Below, one piece after another: positions 23,666 through 33,920 of a DNA stretch of 64,000 nt (its first letter is position 1; each line of letters opens with the position of its first letter). Made by a program: the position numbers and the translations under genes. Source of the DNA: Fragilariopsis cylindrus CCMP1102 (lineage: Eukaryota; Bacillariophyta; Bacillariophyceae; Bacillariales; Bacillariaceae); the NCBI GenBank assembly GCA_900095095.1, contig FMBT01000317.1, positions 310,001 through 374,000 of the forward strand, in the 5' to 3' direction. The notes beneath the pieces were generated by a model that made no database searches, was not told the origin of the DNA, and saw nothing but the letters and a program-made list of their open reading frames with translations.

Positions 23666-25356
23666 ACTTTTGGTGTAGCGTTGTATATATGTGCGTGTAT
23701 GTGTCTTTAGTTTGGTGTGTGTGTAATAAGCTTTTGCTTTTGGTTACTTTTGGAAATTGTGAGAGGTGTGTATAATTTACAATTCAGCACTTTTGTTTGG
23801 ATAATGTATCGGATACCGTGCTATTATACGTAGTTTTTGCATCCGTCACGTTGGATGTTTAGTAAATTTGACTATCGAACATTATTTTCAAGAGTGGGTT
23901 CAAGTGGGTTCAAGTGGGAGTGATAATAAGATTAAGTCGTTTTTTGACTCTTTTGAAGGGATTTGTTTTTAAACGTTCAGATATTTTGTTAGGCAGAGAA
24001 GCGTGCTGATTGTGCGCGGCAAGTCGTTCAAATTAGTATGTTACCCAATTATGTTTAATTCAAGATAACGGCTCCTGTTAAACTAAAAACCTACGATTAA
24101 GATTATGTTCCAGTAGCATGAATTTGGGTAGTAAAAACTTAGGACATAAGCCCACCATAAATAAAAAAAATTGTGTCACACTATTCGACTCCTATTTTTT
24201 TAATCCTGGACAATTTTTTTAAATGTGCGAACGATGCTTGTAAACGACTTGAAAGGAGATTACAAGATTGAGATTATGGTACGAATTGACACATGATTCA
24301 CACGACTGAAACTTAGATTCGGCGAATGAGGATCTTTTTGTAAATAATGGATTGCTGTACAGTATGTACACTTCTACTACTACTAACTAGACTTTTATGA
24401 GAATAATGGAGAACAATAGTATAATTACAAAACTACTAACCAGACTTTTATGAGAATGATGGAGAAGATTGGACCTTTAAGATTAGCAGTAGCATTGAAT
24501 GACACGATAGACAGTATGTATGCCAGAGCAGAAGAGAGACTACTCATTCATGTAGTTAGTGATGTATCTATCCATCGCATCTGATCCATCCAGTGATGTA
24601 AGCAGTACTGTATGAAGATGATCCAAAAGGCGTCAAATAATTGGAAATTCTAGAAAAACTGACATTACGTGTTGCACATGACACAAACACAAATTGATTC
24701 TTGCCAAAAAAATCTATATTTTAGTACCGAGCAGGTGGTGATGTGGTGTGGTGTGGAGGTTGATTATAGTATTGTTTGTGGATGTTGTTAATAATGTGTG
24801 TACAAAGGAGCTAGTGGTGGAGGTCGATTCTAGTATTGTGGATGTTGTTATGGATGCACGTACGGATGAGGTGGTGGTGGAGCGGAGGAGACAGAGGTCG
24901 ATTATAGTATTGTTGTAGTATCCTTTTGGTGTGTTCTTCTTTGATTCTTGCCTTATTTGCAGCTATCACTGCCTTGTTTTTCTCATATGCAGCTTTCACC
25001 CCCTTGTCATGGTCACTGTTTTCCATGCAGCTTTCACTACCTTGCCATACCATGGACAGTAAAGGAGTGAGAACCATTGGAAGTATATTGCATTGCAATT
25101 ATCAGACACCTGACAAGGTCCAGTCCTGAGTAACTCGTGGCTCATGGTATCGTGATATTTTGATGACTCAAAGTGCAAGCTATCACAAGAGGTAAAGTAG
25201 CAAGTTTTGGGAAGAGATGTACTGGTAATGCTGGTCAGAAATTCCAGCAAACCACCCACCCTGTCTGCGTCACAGTACAGAGGGTGAATAAAAATAGCGC
25301 TTTCTTCTCAACACATGAAGTTACCAGGTACTTGTACTTGTGCATCTTTTGAACAA

Positions 25357-25388
<32 letters not shown>

Positions 25389-25969
25389 ACAGCAGCAACA
25401 GCAACAACCAATAAATCAATAAATCAACTAAACAAGACAATGGACTTTAAATGAACGAATGTGATATGAATGATATCAGAATAATGTGAGGGGAGAGACA
25501 ATGGAGAGACAGTCTCCAAAGCTGCATAGAGAGGTAAGGTCATTATTGTGTTGATAGGAAAGCTGCAAATCAAATATTGACAATTGAACGTAGAACAACA
25601 AAGCTGAACCAAGAAAACAATACAGAAAGGTTGGTAATAGCAAAGCTGGTGTTGGAATATAAAAAATATAGGACCTTTGACATGCAGAAGACACCCCAAA
25701 GAAAGAAAAAGACTACGTCATCAAAATGGTTGAGGCATGTTTCTCCACAACTGGATCTGTACATCTTCTTTCAAAGCGAGAGAGATAGTGAAGATCCTTT
25801 TTTGGTGGAATGAATAGCTCCATCGGAAGCTCATAAATTTAGTAATTGGCCAATCATTTGACAATAGACTCTAATCAAGGATATTTGGGGGATGTAGAAG
25901 GTGGTGTAGTCATTGTGTAGTCGTTTACGCGCGTAATTCCATCCACTAACAAGCCTACTGGAAATAAAA
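23666..25969. other. Repeat-rich intergenic region
   Basis: About 2.3 kb. It contains two imperfect copies of a ~35-base unit (ACTAACYAGACTTTTATGAG type) near 24381 and 24437, related GTGGAGGTYGATTMTAGTATTG units near 24764, 24817 and 24892, and a (CAA/CAG)n tract at 25352-25407. A minus-strand frame at 24811-25098 contains a Lys/Ala helix (AYEKNKAVIAANKARIKEE) and could be an exon, but nothing else supports it. Confidence 0.5.
25352..25407. repeat. (CAA/CAG)n microsatellite
   Basis: About 19 imperfect CAA/CAG trinucleotides in non-coding sequence. Confidence 0.85.
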
Positions 25970-25974
25970 GAATC
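25970..25974. repeat. Target-site duplication, left copy (GAATC)
   Basis: GAATC directly left of the first LTR. The same five bases follow the second LTR at 32459-32463. Confidence 0.85.
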
Positions 25975-26275
25975 TATTAGAAGTAAATACGAATACATAC
26001 AGTAGTTGTTAACTAGTTATTAGTATTAGAGTTACAATGATGTTAGAGATTAAAGTGAGCACAGTATGTAGTTTACATCTTGTAATCCAATCTCTTGTGT
26101 TGGTGTTTCTTCTATTCAAAGCTATCTCCATCTATTATTGGGCGATCCATGGTGTGGCAGTTGTGGCAGTTGAATCAGTTGATTCAATCCATTAACAGTA
26201 GTTTAACCGCACCTCTCGCTAGTCACAGTTGGATAGTTAATCGAAGTAGTCGATTAACGCGCTAATAATTCAACA
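25975..26275 (-). repeat. 3' LTR of copia element 1
   Basis: 301-bp LTR, apparently identical to the copy at 32158-32458. The last codons of pol and its stop are encoded within its first 22 bases. Confidence 0.92.
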
Positions 26276-29200
26276 CACCCTTTGATAGTCTTTGGACTTT
26301 TATTTTTTATATATAGGTAAATTGGTCTAACAGTACTATGGTGTTTTCCAGAGTGATGTTTAGTTGGATAATCAGCTAGATTTTCAATACCTGGGCCCCA
26401 TACATAATCAAATTGTTTTTGTTCAAACCTGTCTTTTAACCAGTAAAATCGCATGTCAATTGCTTTTGACCTTTTTTGTTTGATAGTACCAGTAATAATA
26501 CCACGTGCCGTTGTGTTATCTGTTTTGATTGGTGTAGGTGGTTGTGGATGTCCCATTTCAATAAGGCAATTTCTTTCTGATACAGCTTCTGTGGCGTTCA
26601 GGTATATACCTGCCACTTCTGCTTCTGCTGCTGATGCCATAACATTTTTTATGATTTTTGCTAGAACAAGGATGGGTCCATTGAATAATGTGCCATCTTT
26701 GCTTCCTAGGTAATGGTAGCCACCGGCTCTGCTTCTTGCTTCAGGGCGCACTAGATATGCTGCATCTGAATCTATTCTGAGTATCATGTCGCTGGCTCTG
26801 TATATGATTTGACCATTTGGATTACTTGCAGCATAATTTAGGAAATATCTTGTCGCTGCTAATGTTGCTTCAGTACCATTTGCTGTTGATGATGCAATGT
26901 CATTAATTGCATGGAGCATAGTATCATCTATAGCTCTTGCATAGAATAGGAATTTTCCTGTGACGCGTTGTATGAATTTGATTTGATCTTCATCTAACTT
27001 ATTTGTCAAGTCTTCCTTTACATATTGAACTTTGGCACCATAATCAGGTCGTTCTATCTTGGAAGGTCCTGAATGTAGTTGTTTTGGCATGATGTGGTTG
27101 AATTCCTTCAGTGCTTGTTCGACATATCCGTCCATAGAGCAGAGTACTTCTCGATCAATATAGTTCCATTTCAGGTGAATACCGATATATTGTTCAGCTT
27201 TCCAGTCAACTTTCAATGGGTATTTTTCCCTTAGTGCAGCGACTAGGTGTTCAACATCTGCTTCGTTAGTATACTTGATACCAAAATCATCTACTACTAG
27301 AGTGAAATTGATGTCTCGCTCCTTGTGTTCGAATAAACCATCAGTACGATTTGTTTTTACATAACCATGTTTCTTCAGATGTTGTACTAAATCGTCATGG
27401 GCTATCTTGCCAGATTGCTTTAAACCATACCAAGCTTTCTTGATCTTTGCATATACAAAACCATCTACCACTAGTTTCTGTAGTGAGTAATGTTTGATGA
27501 TATTGGGTGGGATCATGTCGTATTTGAATCTGACATATTCTGCGTCGGGTAACAGTGAGCATAGATACATGTTTGATATATCAGCCGTACAGTATTTTGC
27601 TCCTGGAGTGGAAATGACTGAGTTCCAATGCATCTTGATTGTTTCCATTGATGCAGTATGTGTAGTTACATTGCCATCATAATCGATTCTGTCTCCTCCT
27701 GCTGTGATTCTAGTCCGGTATGGTTCTGATTTTTCTGGTCGTACTGCCACTACATATCTTGGATATGTTACTTGTTTGTTACGAGGTACATCGCTTCTGC
27801 GGATCCAATCCAGTACATCTACTCCCTCAGTTTCTCCATAACCTTGGAATAAGCGTGCGAATTCGTTCTCACCGGATTGGAGCCATCTATCTTTGATAAT
27901 TGAATCCTTGTGGTTAATCAGGTCTCTGTATTTTGCCATCTTGTTGAGACCTTCGTCCCAAATGGCGCCTGAAGCGCCGAACGCAAAATGCTGTTGAAGG
28001 TGATCAACAGCCTTGCTAAAACCGTTACTGAAAGGGTGAGGTGTATTGTTTTGCTGTACTGTAGGGTGTCTGTCTAGACTTCTTAGTCGTGTCACAGAAG
28101 GTTGACGGTATCCAGTTTTGGTTGTTGGCATGTTGAATATGGACGTGTTTGGTAGTCGATGTGGTATTGGTTGTAAAATCAGAGCCTTCTTTTCGCGTCT
28201 ACTGTATCGTTGCGTCCGTTTTCGGTACTGTTGGATTTCTGAATACGTCATTTCTTCTGTGTCGCCATCGCGGTACAACACCTTGTAGTACTGTTCAATA
28301 GGGTCATATTTGGTGATTTCGCCTTCGTGGTAGCCACTGTTGAATTTTCTTCTGACGATGGTACCGTTAACATACACTCTGTTTGTTTCTGTGTTGGACC
28401 TTGTTATTCGTGGAGCATTTATTGTTTCCACCCTTTGAAGTGGCACAGGGCTTGTTGGTACCTTAGTTGCCGTATCATCTACTTGTAAGCAGAGGATCTT
28501 CTGGATTGCAGTTATGGCTGTATGTAGGTCCGTACCTTGGTTCAGAAATGGAAAATCGCTTGGAGGTTGAGATAATACTTGATGGAGGTCTTGTAGTACC
28601 AAGGTTAGACGATCGATAGGTGTGACCTTGGGGAGTGAACAATGTGATGGAAAGAACTCAACCGTATTGGATATACGATTTTGTTTGGTATCGCGCATGT
28701 AGCAAGTGTAGTTTCTGTAGTGATGAGGGGCTCTTTCAATATAAAACCCATGACTGCCATGGTTGGACCAGCTACCGCGTTCACCTCTTCGATCATGTAC
28801 TATGACCTTACAACCAACCGGCGCAATGGGGGTACGGTTAAAATCGAACTCTCCATGTACTTGAGTGTATGCTGATATCAATGGGTTTGTTCTTGACGGT
28901 CGCATTAGATTCAGTGCTAGGATGGTTTGTGGGATGAATAGATCCCAACAGTTCTTGGGGAAGTTGGGGTCTGCTCCTTCACGGAAAGAGATAAGCTTGG
29001 ACTTGAAGGTCTGGATTGCTCGTTCTGCATGGTTCAATCTGTGGTCGCCTGGAGATGCAATCTGATACTCTAAGTGTTCTTCTTCGATTGCTTTGATAAG
29101 TTCAGCTGAGATTTCATTATCTAACCTTAGTACTTGTGCAGTGAATCCTCTTAATTTGAGTTCATCATAGCATACTTTGAAGGCTCGTACCAATTCATTT

Positions 29201-29322
29201 GACTTTCTGGATTTTATTGGGACAGCATTGATATAGTTGGTGTCGTAGTCATACATCACCATGATATATTTGTGTCCTCTGGCTGATGTGATTGGGTATC
29301 GACCGGGCAAATCCATTGCCAC
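26254..29322 (-). CDS. Copia element 1 Pol: integrase, Tudor-like module, RT, RNase H
   Basis: 1,022 residues open. The integrase core shows the three acidic positions: AMDLPG, LRLDNEIS and NHAERAIQ. After the core a ~50-residue segment (GTIVRRKFNSGYHEGEI, then YYKVLYRDGDTEEMTY) has the strand pattern of Tudor-like royal-family modules, which is not a standard copia part. The reverse transcriptase contains KYCTADISNMYL and the active site LVVDDFGIKY. RNase H carries LRIDSDAAYL, ASAAEAEVAG and KTDNTTARG, ending with YVWGPGIENLADYPTKHH. It joins the upstream frame near 29381 by a break equal to one missing base in TTAGC (AA for AAA on the coding strand). Confidence 0.92.
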   Translation of the reverse strand: MAMDLPGRYPITSARGHKYIMVMYDYDTNYINAVPIKSRKSNELVRAFKVCYDELKLRGFTAQVLRLDNEISAELIKAIEEEHLEYQIASPGDHRLNHAERAIQTFKSKLISFREGADPNFPKNCWDLFIPQTILALNLMRPSRTNPLISAYTQVHGEFDFNRTPIAPVGCKVIVHDRRGERGSWSNHGSHGFYIERAPHHYRNYTCYMRDTKQNRISNTVEFFPSHCSLPKVTPIDRLTLVLQDLHQVLSQPPSDFPFLNQGTDLHTAITAIQKILCLQVDDTATKVPTSPVPLQRVETINAPRITRSNTETNRVYVNGTIVRRKFNSGYHEGEITKYDPIEQYYKVLYRDGDTEEMTYSEIQQYRKRTQRYSRREKKALILQPIPHRLPNTSIFNMPTTKTGYRQPSVTRLRSLDRHPTVQQNNTPHPFSNGFSKAVDHLQQHFAFGASGAIWDEGLNKMAKYRDLINHKDSIIKDRWLQSGENEFARLFQGYGETEGVDVLDWIRRSDVPRNKQVTYPRYVVAVRPEKSEPYRTRITAGGDRIDYDGNVTTHTASMETIKMHWNSVISTPGAKYCTADISNMYLCSLLPDAEYVRFKYDMIPPNIIKHYSLQKLVVDGFVYAKIKKAWYGLKQSGKIAHDDLVQHLKKHGYVKTNRTDGLFEHKERDINFTLVVDDFGIKYTNEADVEHLVAALREKYPLKVDWKAEQYIGIHLKWNYIDREVLCSMDGYVEQALKEFNHIMPKQLHSGPSKIERPDYGAKVQYVKEDLTNKLDEDQIKFIQRVTGKFLFYARAIDDTMLHAINDIASSTANGTEATLAATRYFLNYAASNPNGQIIYRASDMILRIDSDAAYLVRPEARSRAGGYHYLGSKDGTLFNGPILVLAKIIKNVMASAAEAEVAGIYLNATEAVSERNCLIEMGHPQPPTPIKTDNTTARGIITGTIKQKRSKAIDMRFYWLKDRFEQKQFDYVWGPGIENLADYPTKHHSGKHHSTVRPIYLYIKNKSPKTIKGCVELLAR

Positions 29323-29348
29323 TAGTTGTTTTAGGTCGTCTCCGTCAA

Positions 29349-30359
29349 TTAAGAAAGTACCGATACTGTGTAGCTTTTTCTTAGCTCCATACGTTGTCTT
29401 CTGATGGCAAGGTCAATGATAGGGTTTGACGTTCTTACGTTCTTCTTTATCATCTTTTGGTTCCCAAGAGTGGTTTGCTCTTTCTTGTTACAGTAGCTGC
29501 GGACTCGGTCTGCGCTTAACCCTGGCCAGGATTTGAACCAATTCTTATTGATGCAGTTAATCCATTCTGGAATAGATGGTGAGCCAAGTGACATGTGGAA
29601 GAAATTGACTAATGCTGCAACAGTTTGCACTTCGTATGCGCTAGCTGCTGTCGCCATTCCTGCAATACCATTAAGTGGTATGGGGGTGGGGCAATCCACC
29701 CTTTGAAGTGCATGCATCTTATCGGCTGTATCGTGTATTGGTACATGGTATAATCCGTGAGTACGGTGTCCTTCCATGACAGTTGTGCCTCGTATGATTG
29801 GGGCGCTGTCAGTGACTGCCACGTTGTTTTTGGAGAAGATTACAAATAGGTCATTGTCACACAATTTTCCTACTGATATGAGTGGTGTTGTTACCTCATC
29901 AAATTTATGGCAGTCGCGGGCGCGTGGTGGCAGTCGAGACAATGACAGTACATCTGTTGATGAAGCTTTCATGATGGCGTCGTTAGCACATTTAACTTGC
30001 ATACCGGAGGTGGTAGTGGTGTGTTTGTCGCCTCTGTATGTAGATGGCAAAAAATGGTCTGTAGCGCCTGAATCGATTGCCCCTGTCGTTGGGAACTTAT
30101 CAATCAAAACATTGCATACTCGTAACGCCGCGGATCTTCTTGATGGACCAGTGATAAGGTTATTGGGAAAATGTACATGTAGGCTGTGACGATTGTTGTT
30201 GGGCCGGCAAGGTGGTGGTAATTGTTTTCTAGGAATAGGGTAGGTTAATATTTTACGCGAGGGAGAGAAATAAGTAGTTGCTGTTAACATGTAATTGTTA
30301 TTATTATTTTGTTGTATGTTAATGATGTTACTTTGAATATCTTTCTCCCTCCAAACTCC
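29349..30359 (-). CDS. Copia element 1 Pol N-terminal part: protease and pre-integrase
   Basis: In frame with gag and separated from it only by a TGA at 30362-30360. Contains the aspartic protease motif AIDSGATDHF and, further on, a GAG-pre-integrase-like segment (NFFHMSLGSPSIPEWINCI). The frame ends at 29349, but the sequence immediately beyond continues into the integrase after a one-base-loss break, so this is the N-terminal part of one Pol reading frame. Confidence 0.85.
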   Translation of the reverse strand, partial: GVWREKDIQSNIINIQQNNNNNYMLTATTYFSPSRKILTYPIPRKQLPPPCRPNNNRHSLHVHFPNNLITGPSRRSAALRVCNVLIDKFPTTGAIDSGATDHFLPSTYRGDKHTTTTSGMQVKCANDAIMKASSTDVLSLSRLPPRARDCHKFDEVTTPLISVGKLCDNDLFVIFSKNNVAVTDSAPIIRGTTVMEGHRTHGLYHVPIHDTADKMHALQRVDCPTPIPLNGIAGMATAASAYEVQTVAALVNFFHMSLGSPSIPEWINCINKNWFKSWPGLSADRVRSYCNKKEQTTLGNQKMIKKNVRTSNPIIDLAIRRQRMELRKSYTVSVLS

Positions 30360-32104
30360 TCATTCTGGCTTGTCGTAAGGCTTGTGGTCTGCAGGGTTCC
30401 ACCACTTATTGAAGAACGCATCCTTGGCTGTGTTTCCTCCCATAGGATTTTGTATGGTGGCTTCATTCTTATGACCCTTTTTCTTCCTTGCTGACTTACA
30501 CTTTTCGCTATCGTGATTTAGGTTGCATCCACACGAGTGACACCAGAATTTCCACTGTCGCCATACTGTATACAGTGCGTCAGTAGTTTTCTTTTTATCA
30601 CCTTTTCCGCCAGCCTTGATGTCGCTGAGTTCAGCTTTCATTGCCTTCATTTCTCGAAGTAGGTCGGAATATGCCGTTGACTGCACTCCTGATGCTGCAG
30701 TACCGGAAATGGACCCTGATACAGTACCTGTACCATCAGTTTCAACCATCGAAGGGACGCTGGATGCTTGAAAAGCTGTTTCCAAATGCAGTTGATTGTT
30801 GTTGAGCGTTTGTACCTCTGACTCATATTTTGACTCAAAAGCGTCGACACGTGCAATGAGGGCTTGTTGGGTTGATAGTGCATTGTTATCTATACCATCG
30901 TCTACCAGCTTCTGCAACTCCTCGATGTATAAGGTCTTGAAGCGTTTCCATCTGCCTATCTTGTTAGTGTTCACATCACTTTCCCATCTATCTTCAATCA
31001 AGCGGAGGTAGGTGTTGTTGTGTCTTCCACTACTGCGGATCTTGGACTGACAGTTGATGATCAATGTTTCCCATGAATATTCGAACTCAACAGTAGAACT
31101 TGACGATAGTATATCGATACAGTGCTTGTCATGCTCCATTGCCTTGAGGTATGCGACCGGCCCATCTGCCGATGGGACGTACGCTCTGGATGTTATCTTC
31201 TCCATGATATCGATGTAGGCTTTCTGTTTCTTTACTCGGTCGGACACTTTGCTCTCGACAAAGATGAGTGCCTCTCGTGCTGTGTAGTTCAGCGGAAAGG
31301 CTCCATAGTCATTCGTCTGTTCCTTCATTGCTGTAGGGAATCTTCTGACGATTGCCTGTAGGATCTCTGCATTCCAGTGCATCTCACGATCATAGATCCG
31401 CTTCAAGGTCTCGTACCGTCTCCATGCCCCACTGGCATCACTTGTTGGTAGGTCTACTTTTTGCGCGGGCGGTGGTAGGATTGCTGTCGTATCACCAAAT
31501 CGTTCCTTGTGTCGTTGTGGGGTATCTACCATGTATGCATGTCCTGCGTCCCTTGTGGTATGTTGGCATCTTTCGAGACCATTTCCAAGCTCTTCTCGGA
31601 ATACCACACCACTGCGTCGGCGTAGTTGTAATTGCTTCTTGTGGCTGACTGATATTCCTTGGATAGGAAATCGTCGATGGAGGGAAGTGTATCTTTTCCC
31701 ATACTGCCACAGGTAGATAATGAGGAAGTTGATGCGGTGTCGTCGTCTTCAACGTGTGTGTGAAGGGATGGTAATGAAGAGATTGATGCTGTTGTTTCTG
31801 CGGAATGATCTCGAAACTGTTCTAGTACAGAGCTGATATACTGTCTGTTGAATGAGATAATATGATCTCCTGCACCAGTGTCACTATATATTAGATTACC
31901 TGGTTCGACAGTTCTTACTGTAACACCAGTTGGGACCTCGTCTTCTGAATCAGTTATTGAATCGTCGTCCGAATTGTCTAGTACTCTGAAAGGATTGTCG
32001 TTGTTACGATTGTTACGTGTACCTAGTTCGCTGTCGTCTGGACTTATAATCCTTCTGCGATCGGGTACGATGTTCCAGTCAGATGTAGGGGTGGCTGGTA
32101 ACAT
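30360..32104 (-). CDS. Copia element 1 Gag
   Basis: Two overlapping frames, 32104-31526 and 31607-30360, related by a -1 shift within the 80-base overlap. The first gives an acidic Ser/Asp-rich N-terminal region. The second gives the helical capsid-like region (WRRYETLKRIYDREMHWNAEI) and a Cys/His cluster CHSCGCNLNHDSEKC followed by GHKNEATIQNPMGG, which resembles the diatom copia nucleocapsid. The frame ends with TGA at 30362-30360, after which the same frame stays open into the protease. Confidence 0.85.
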
Positions 32105-32157
32105 TTATCTTGTGCTTGGCACTCGTTGTTGTTATTGTAGTATCTTTAATCTCTAAC

Positions 32158-32458
32158 TATTAGAAGTAAATACGAATACATACAGTAGTTGTTAACTAGT
32201 TATTAGTATTAGAGTTACAATGATGTTAGAGATTAAAGTGAGCACAGTATGTAGTTTACATCTTGTAATCCAATCTCTTGTGTTGGTGTTTCTTCTATTC
32301 AAAGCTATCTCCATCTATTATTGGGCGATCCATGGTGTGGCAGTTGTGGCAGTTGAATCAGTTGATTCAATCCATTAACAGTAGTTTAACCGCACCTCTC
32401 GCTAGTCACAGTTGGATAGTTAATCGAAGTAGTCGATTAACGCGCTAATAATTCAACA
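32158..32458 (-). repeat. 5' LTR of copia element 1
   Basis: 301 bp, apparently identical to 25975-26275. Gag starts only ~54 bases downstream of it on the minus strand. I could not assign a primer-binding site with confidence. Confidence 0.92.
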
Positions 32459-32463
32459 GAATC
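32459..32463. repeat. Target-site duplication, right copy (GAATC)
   Basis: Matches the five bases directly left of element 1 at 25970-25974. Confidence 0.85.
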
Positions 32464-32538
32464 ATTAATAAAACGTGCACCAGTACAGATAGAAAACTCT
32501 ATACTTTTCTAACCACATTATCATTAGTTGGTCTCTAA

Positions 32539-32810
32539 TATAGGAGTAAGGCATGATAGTCTAGGAAATGACCAACCAAGGACTGTGCTGACCATAGGAG
32601 TGAGTAGATATAACAAACAACTAAGCTCAAAAACATGTCTAGTAAACACTATTTACCTACATACACAGTTAGGAAGTTTCCAGTCTAGTGAACTTAGGTA
32701 GCTAGACATGTTTATAGATTATGAGAACTAATATCTTCTATCACTGTTGAAAGATAAGAATATTATAACAAAATATATCTGGATTGTTTTATCATTAGTA
32801 TCGATCAATA
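32539..32810 (+). mobile_element. Old 5' LTR and leader of a copia element 2 relative
   Basis: 32539-32716 aligns throughout with the LTR of element 2 (shared blocks GTAAACACTATTTAC and GTCTAGTGAACTTAGGTAGC). It is followed at 32717 by GATTATGAGAAC and ~85 bases that match the start of element 2's internal region (ATCACTGTT.AAAGATAA). The match stops where the foldback element begins, so the older retroelement was cut by that later insertion or deletion. Confidence 0.75.
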
Positions 32811-32884
32811 ACAGGAACATCCTCGATATGAAAAAAATCCAAAATCAGCGAATATTCACAACCCCCACCGCGCGAATTTACCTG

Positions 32885-33010
32885 TTGAGTCGACTCATGA
32901 GTCGAGCACTCGACTCATCACTCGACTCAGAGTCGAGCACTCGACTCATGAGTCCAGCACTCGACTCATGAGTCCAGCACTCGACTCATGAGTCGAGTAC
33001 TCGACTCATA
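32885..33010. repeat. GACTC/GAGTC palindromic satellite, left arm
   Basis: About nine copies of a 12-16-base unit built from CTCGACTCATGAGTCGAG, itself a palindrome. A second array sits at 33553-33656 in inverted context. Confidence 0.8.
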
Positions 33011-33552
33011 TGGGACTCAAATATCATTTTACTTAACAACGAAAAATCAACAAGTTTTCACTTGTATTCGTCGTCGAAATAGAAAATTATTTCCATTGAT
33101 ACAGACAATGGGAATGTAATAAATCGAAGCTCCATCAATATTGGTCCATTTAATACAAACTATATAGACGAAATATAGATATTTGTATCGTTAATAGAGA
33201 CAAAAAGTTTTGGGCTGATTTGGTTATTTGGAAAAAATTAGAAGAGGATTTATGTGAGTGTTAGGCAATTCCTGGCGGTTCAAAATATGCCTGCCACCCA
33301 CATACATCCTAATAGATTTTTTTCCAAATGACCAAATCACCCCAAACCTTTTTGTCTCTATTAATAGTACGAATATCTATATTTCGTCTATAAAGTTTGT
33401 ACTAAATGGACCGATATTAATTGATATATGATCACACTTCGAATAATTTTGTTCTAATAATTAATAAAAAAGATGTGAAACAAGCAACAGCCTCATCAAC
33501 AGCCAATGGGTGACATGCTGACAGAAAGCATGTATGAATTGAATCAAACTAG

Positions 33553-33656
33553 TCCACTCGACTCAAGAATATTTGATTCGTGAGCCGAGTGATGCTCGAC
33601 TCATGAGTCGAGTGCTCGACTCATCGCTCGACTCATGAGTCGAGTGGCTCGACTCA
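33553..33656. repeat. GACTC/GAGTC palindromic satellite, right arm
   Basis: Counterpart of the array at 32885-33010, with the same CGACTCATGAGTCGAG core. Confidence 0.8.
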
Positions 33657-33840
33657 TTTCGCGCGTGCTGGGGGGTATGATTTATCGCTAATTTTCAATT
33701 TTTTTTAAATCGCGGATGTTCCAGCGATTCATCGTCGGGAGCTAGTTTATTCTGTGCACGACTGAAAAAAGATCGAAAAATAATTTTATTTCGCTTCCTC
33801 ATTTTTGCAAAAAGGATAAGACAAAAAAAAAGGTCAAAAC

Positions 33841-33920
33841 GACACCGGCAGGGTTCGAACCTACGCGGGAAATCCCAATGGATTTCAAGTCCATCGCCTT
33901 AACCACTCGGCCACGGTGTC
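33841..33920 (-). tRNA. tRNA-Ser (anticodon UGA)
   Basis: On the minus strand the 80-base sequence starts GACACCG and ends CGGTGTC, a perfect 7-bp acceptor stem. The D-arm region reads TGGCCGAGTGGTTAAGGC (A box), and the anticodon loop is CTTGAAA with TGA read as UGA. A long variable arm (GGGATTTCCC) and the B box GGTTCGAACC follow. The long variable arm and the anticodon both indicate serine. No intron and no encoded CCA are seen. It lies ~115 bases right of the foldback element. Confidence 0.95.

Larger units (their letters stand above)
25975..32458 (-). mobile_element. Complete young Ty1/copia LTR retrotransposon (element 1)
   Basis: A 6,484-bp element on the minus strand. It is bounded by 301-bp LTRs (25975-26275 and 32158-32458) that look identical base for base and is flanked by GAATC duplications. 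Internal order 5' to 3': gag, protease, integrase, reverse transcriptase, RNase H, which is the copia order. Identical LTRs indicate recent insertion. The LTR begins TGTTGAATTATTAG but ends CTTCTAATA, so the 3' end is TA rather than the canonical CA in both copies. The pol stop codon lies inside the 3' LTR (26254-26256). Confidence 0.93.
32811..33726. repeat. Large foldback (palindromic) element
   Basis: The two ends are inverted copies: CAGGAACATCC near 32812 pairs with GGATGTTCCAG near 33713, followed by matching A/T runs and GCGCGAA / TTCGCGCG. Next come two GACTC-rich arrays (32885-33010 and 33553-33656), and the inner ~200 bases of each side (33140-33255 and 33290-33425) are again inverted copies with the block ATAGAGACAAAAAG. 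The centre of symmetry is about 33270. The outer and inner parts pair well; the stretch between (33020-33140 against 33430-33550) does not. No coding capacity is seen, so this is a non-autonomous element. Confidence 0.8.

Noticed and set aside
24811-25098. Minus-strand ORF with a Lys/Ala helix as a gene
   Set aside because: It overlaps imperfect DNA repeats, and no start context, introns or domain support it. Left as a possibility in the region note.
32885-33656. CRISPR-like array in the GACTC repeats
   Set aside because: The units are palindromic and contiguous without unique spacers, lie in a eukaryotic genome and form the arms of a foldback element.
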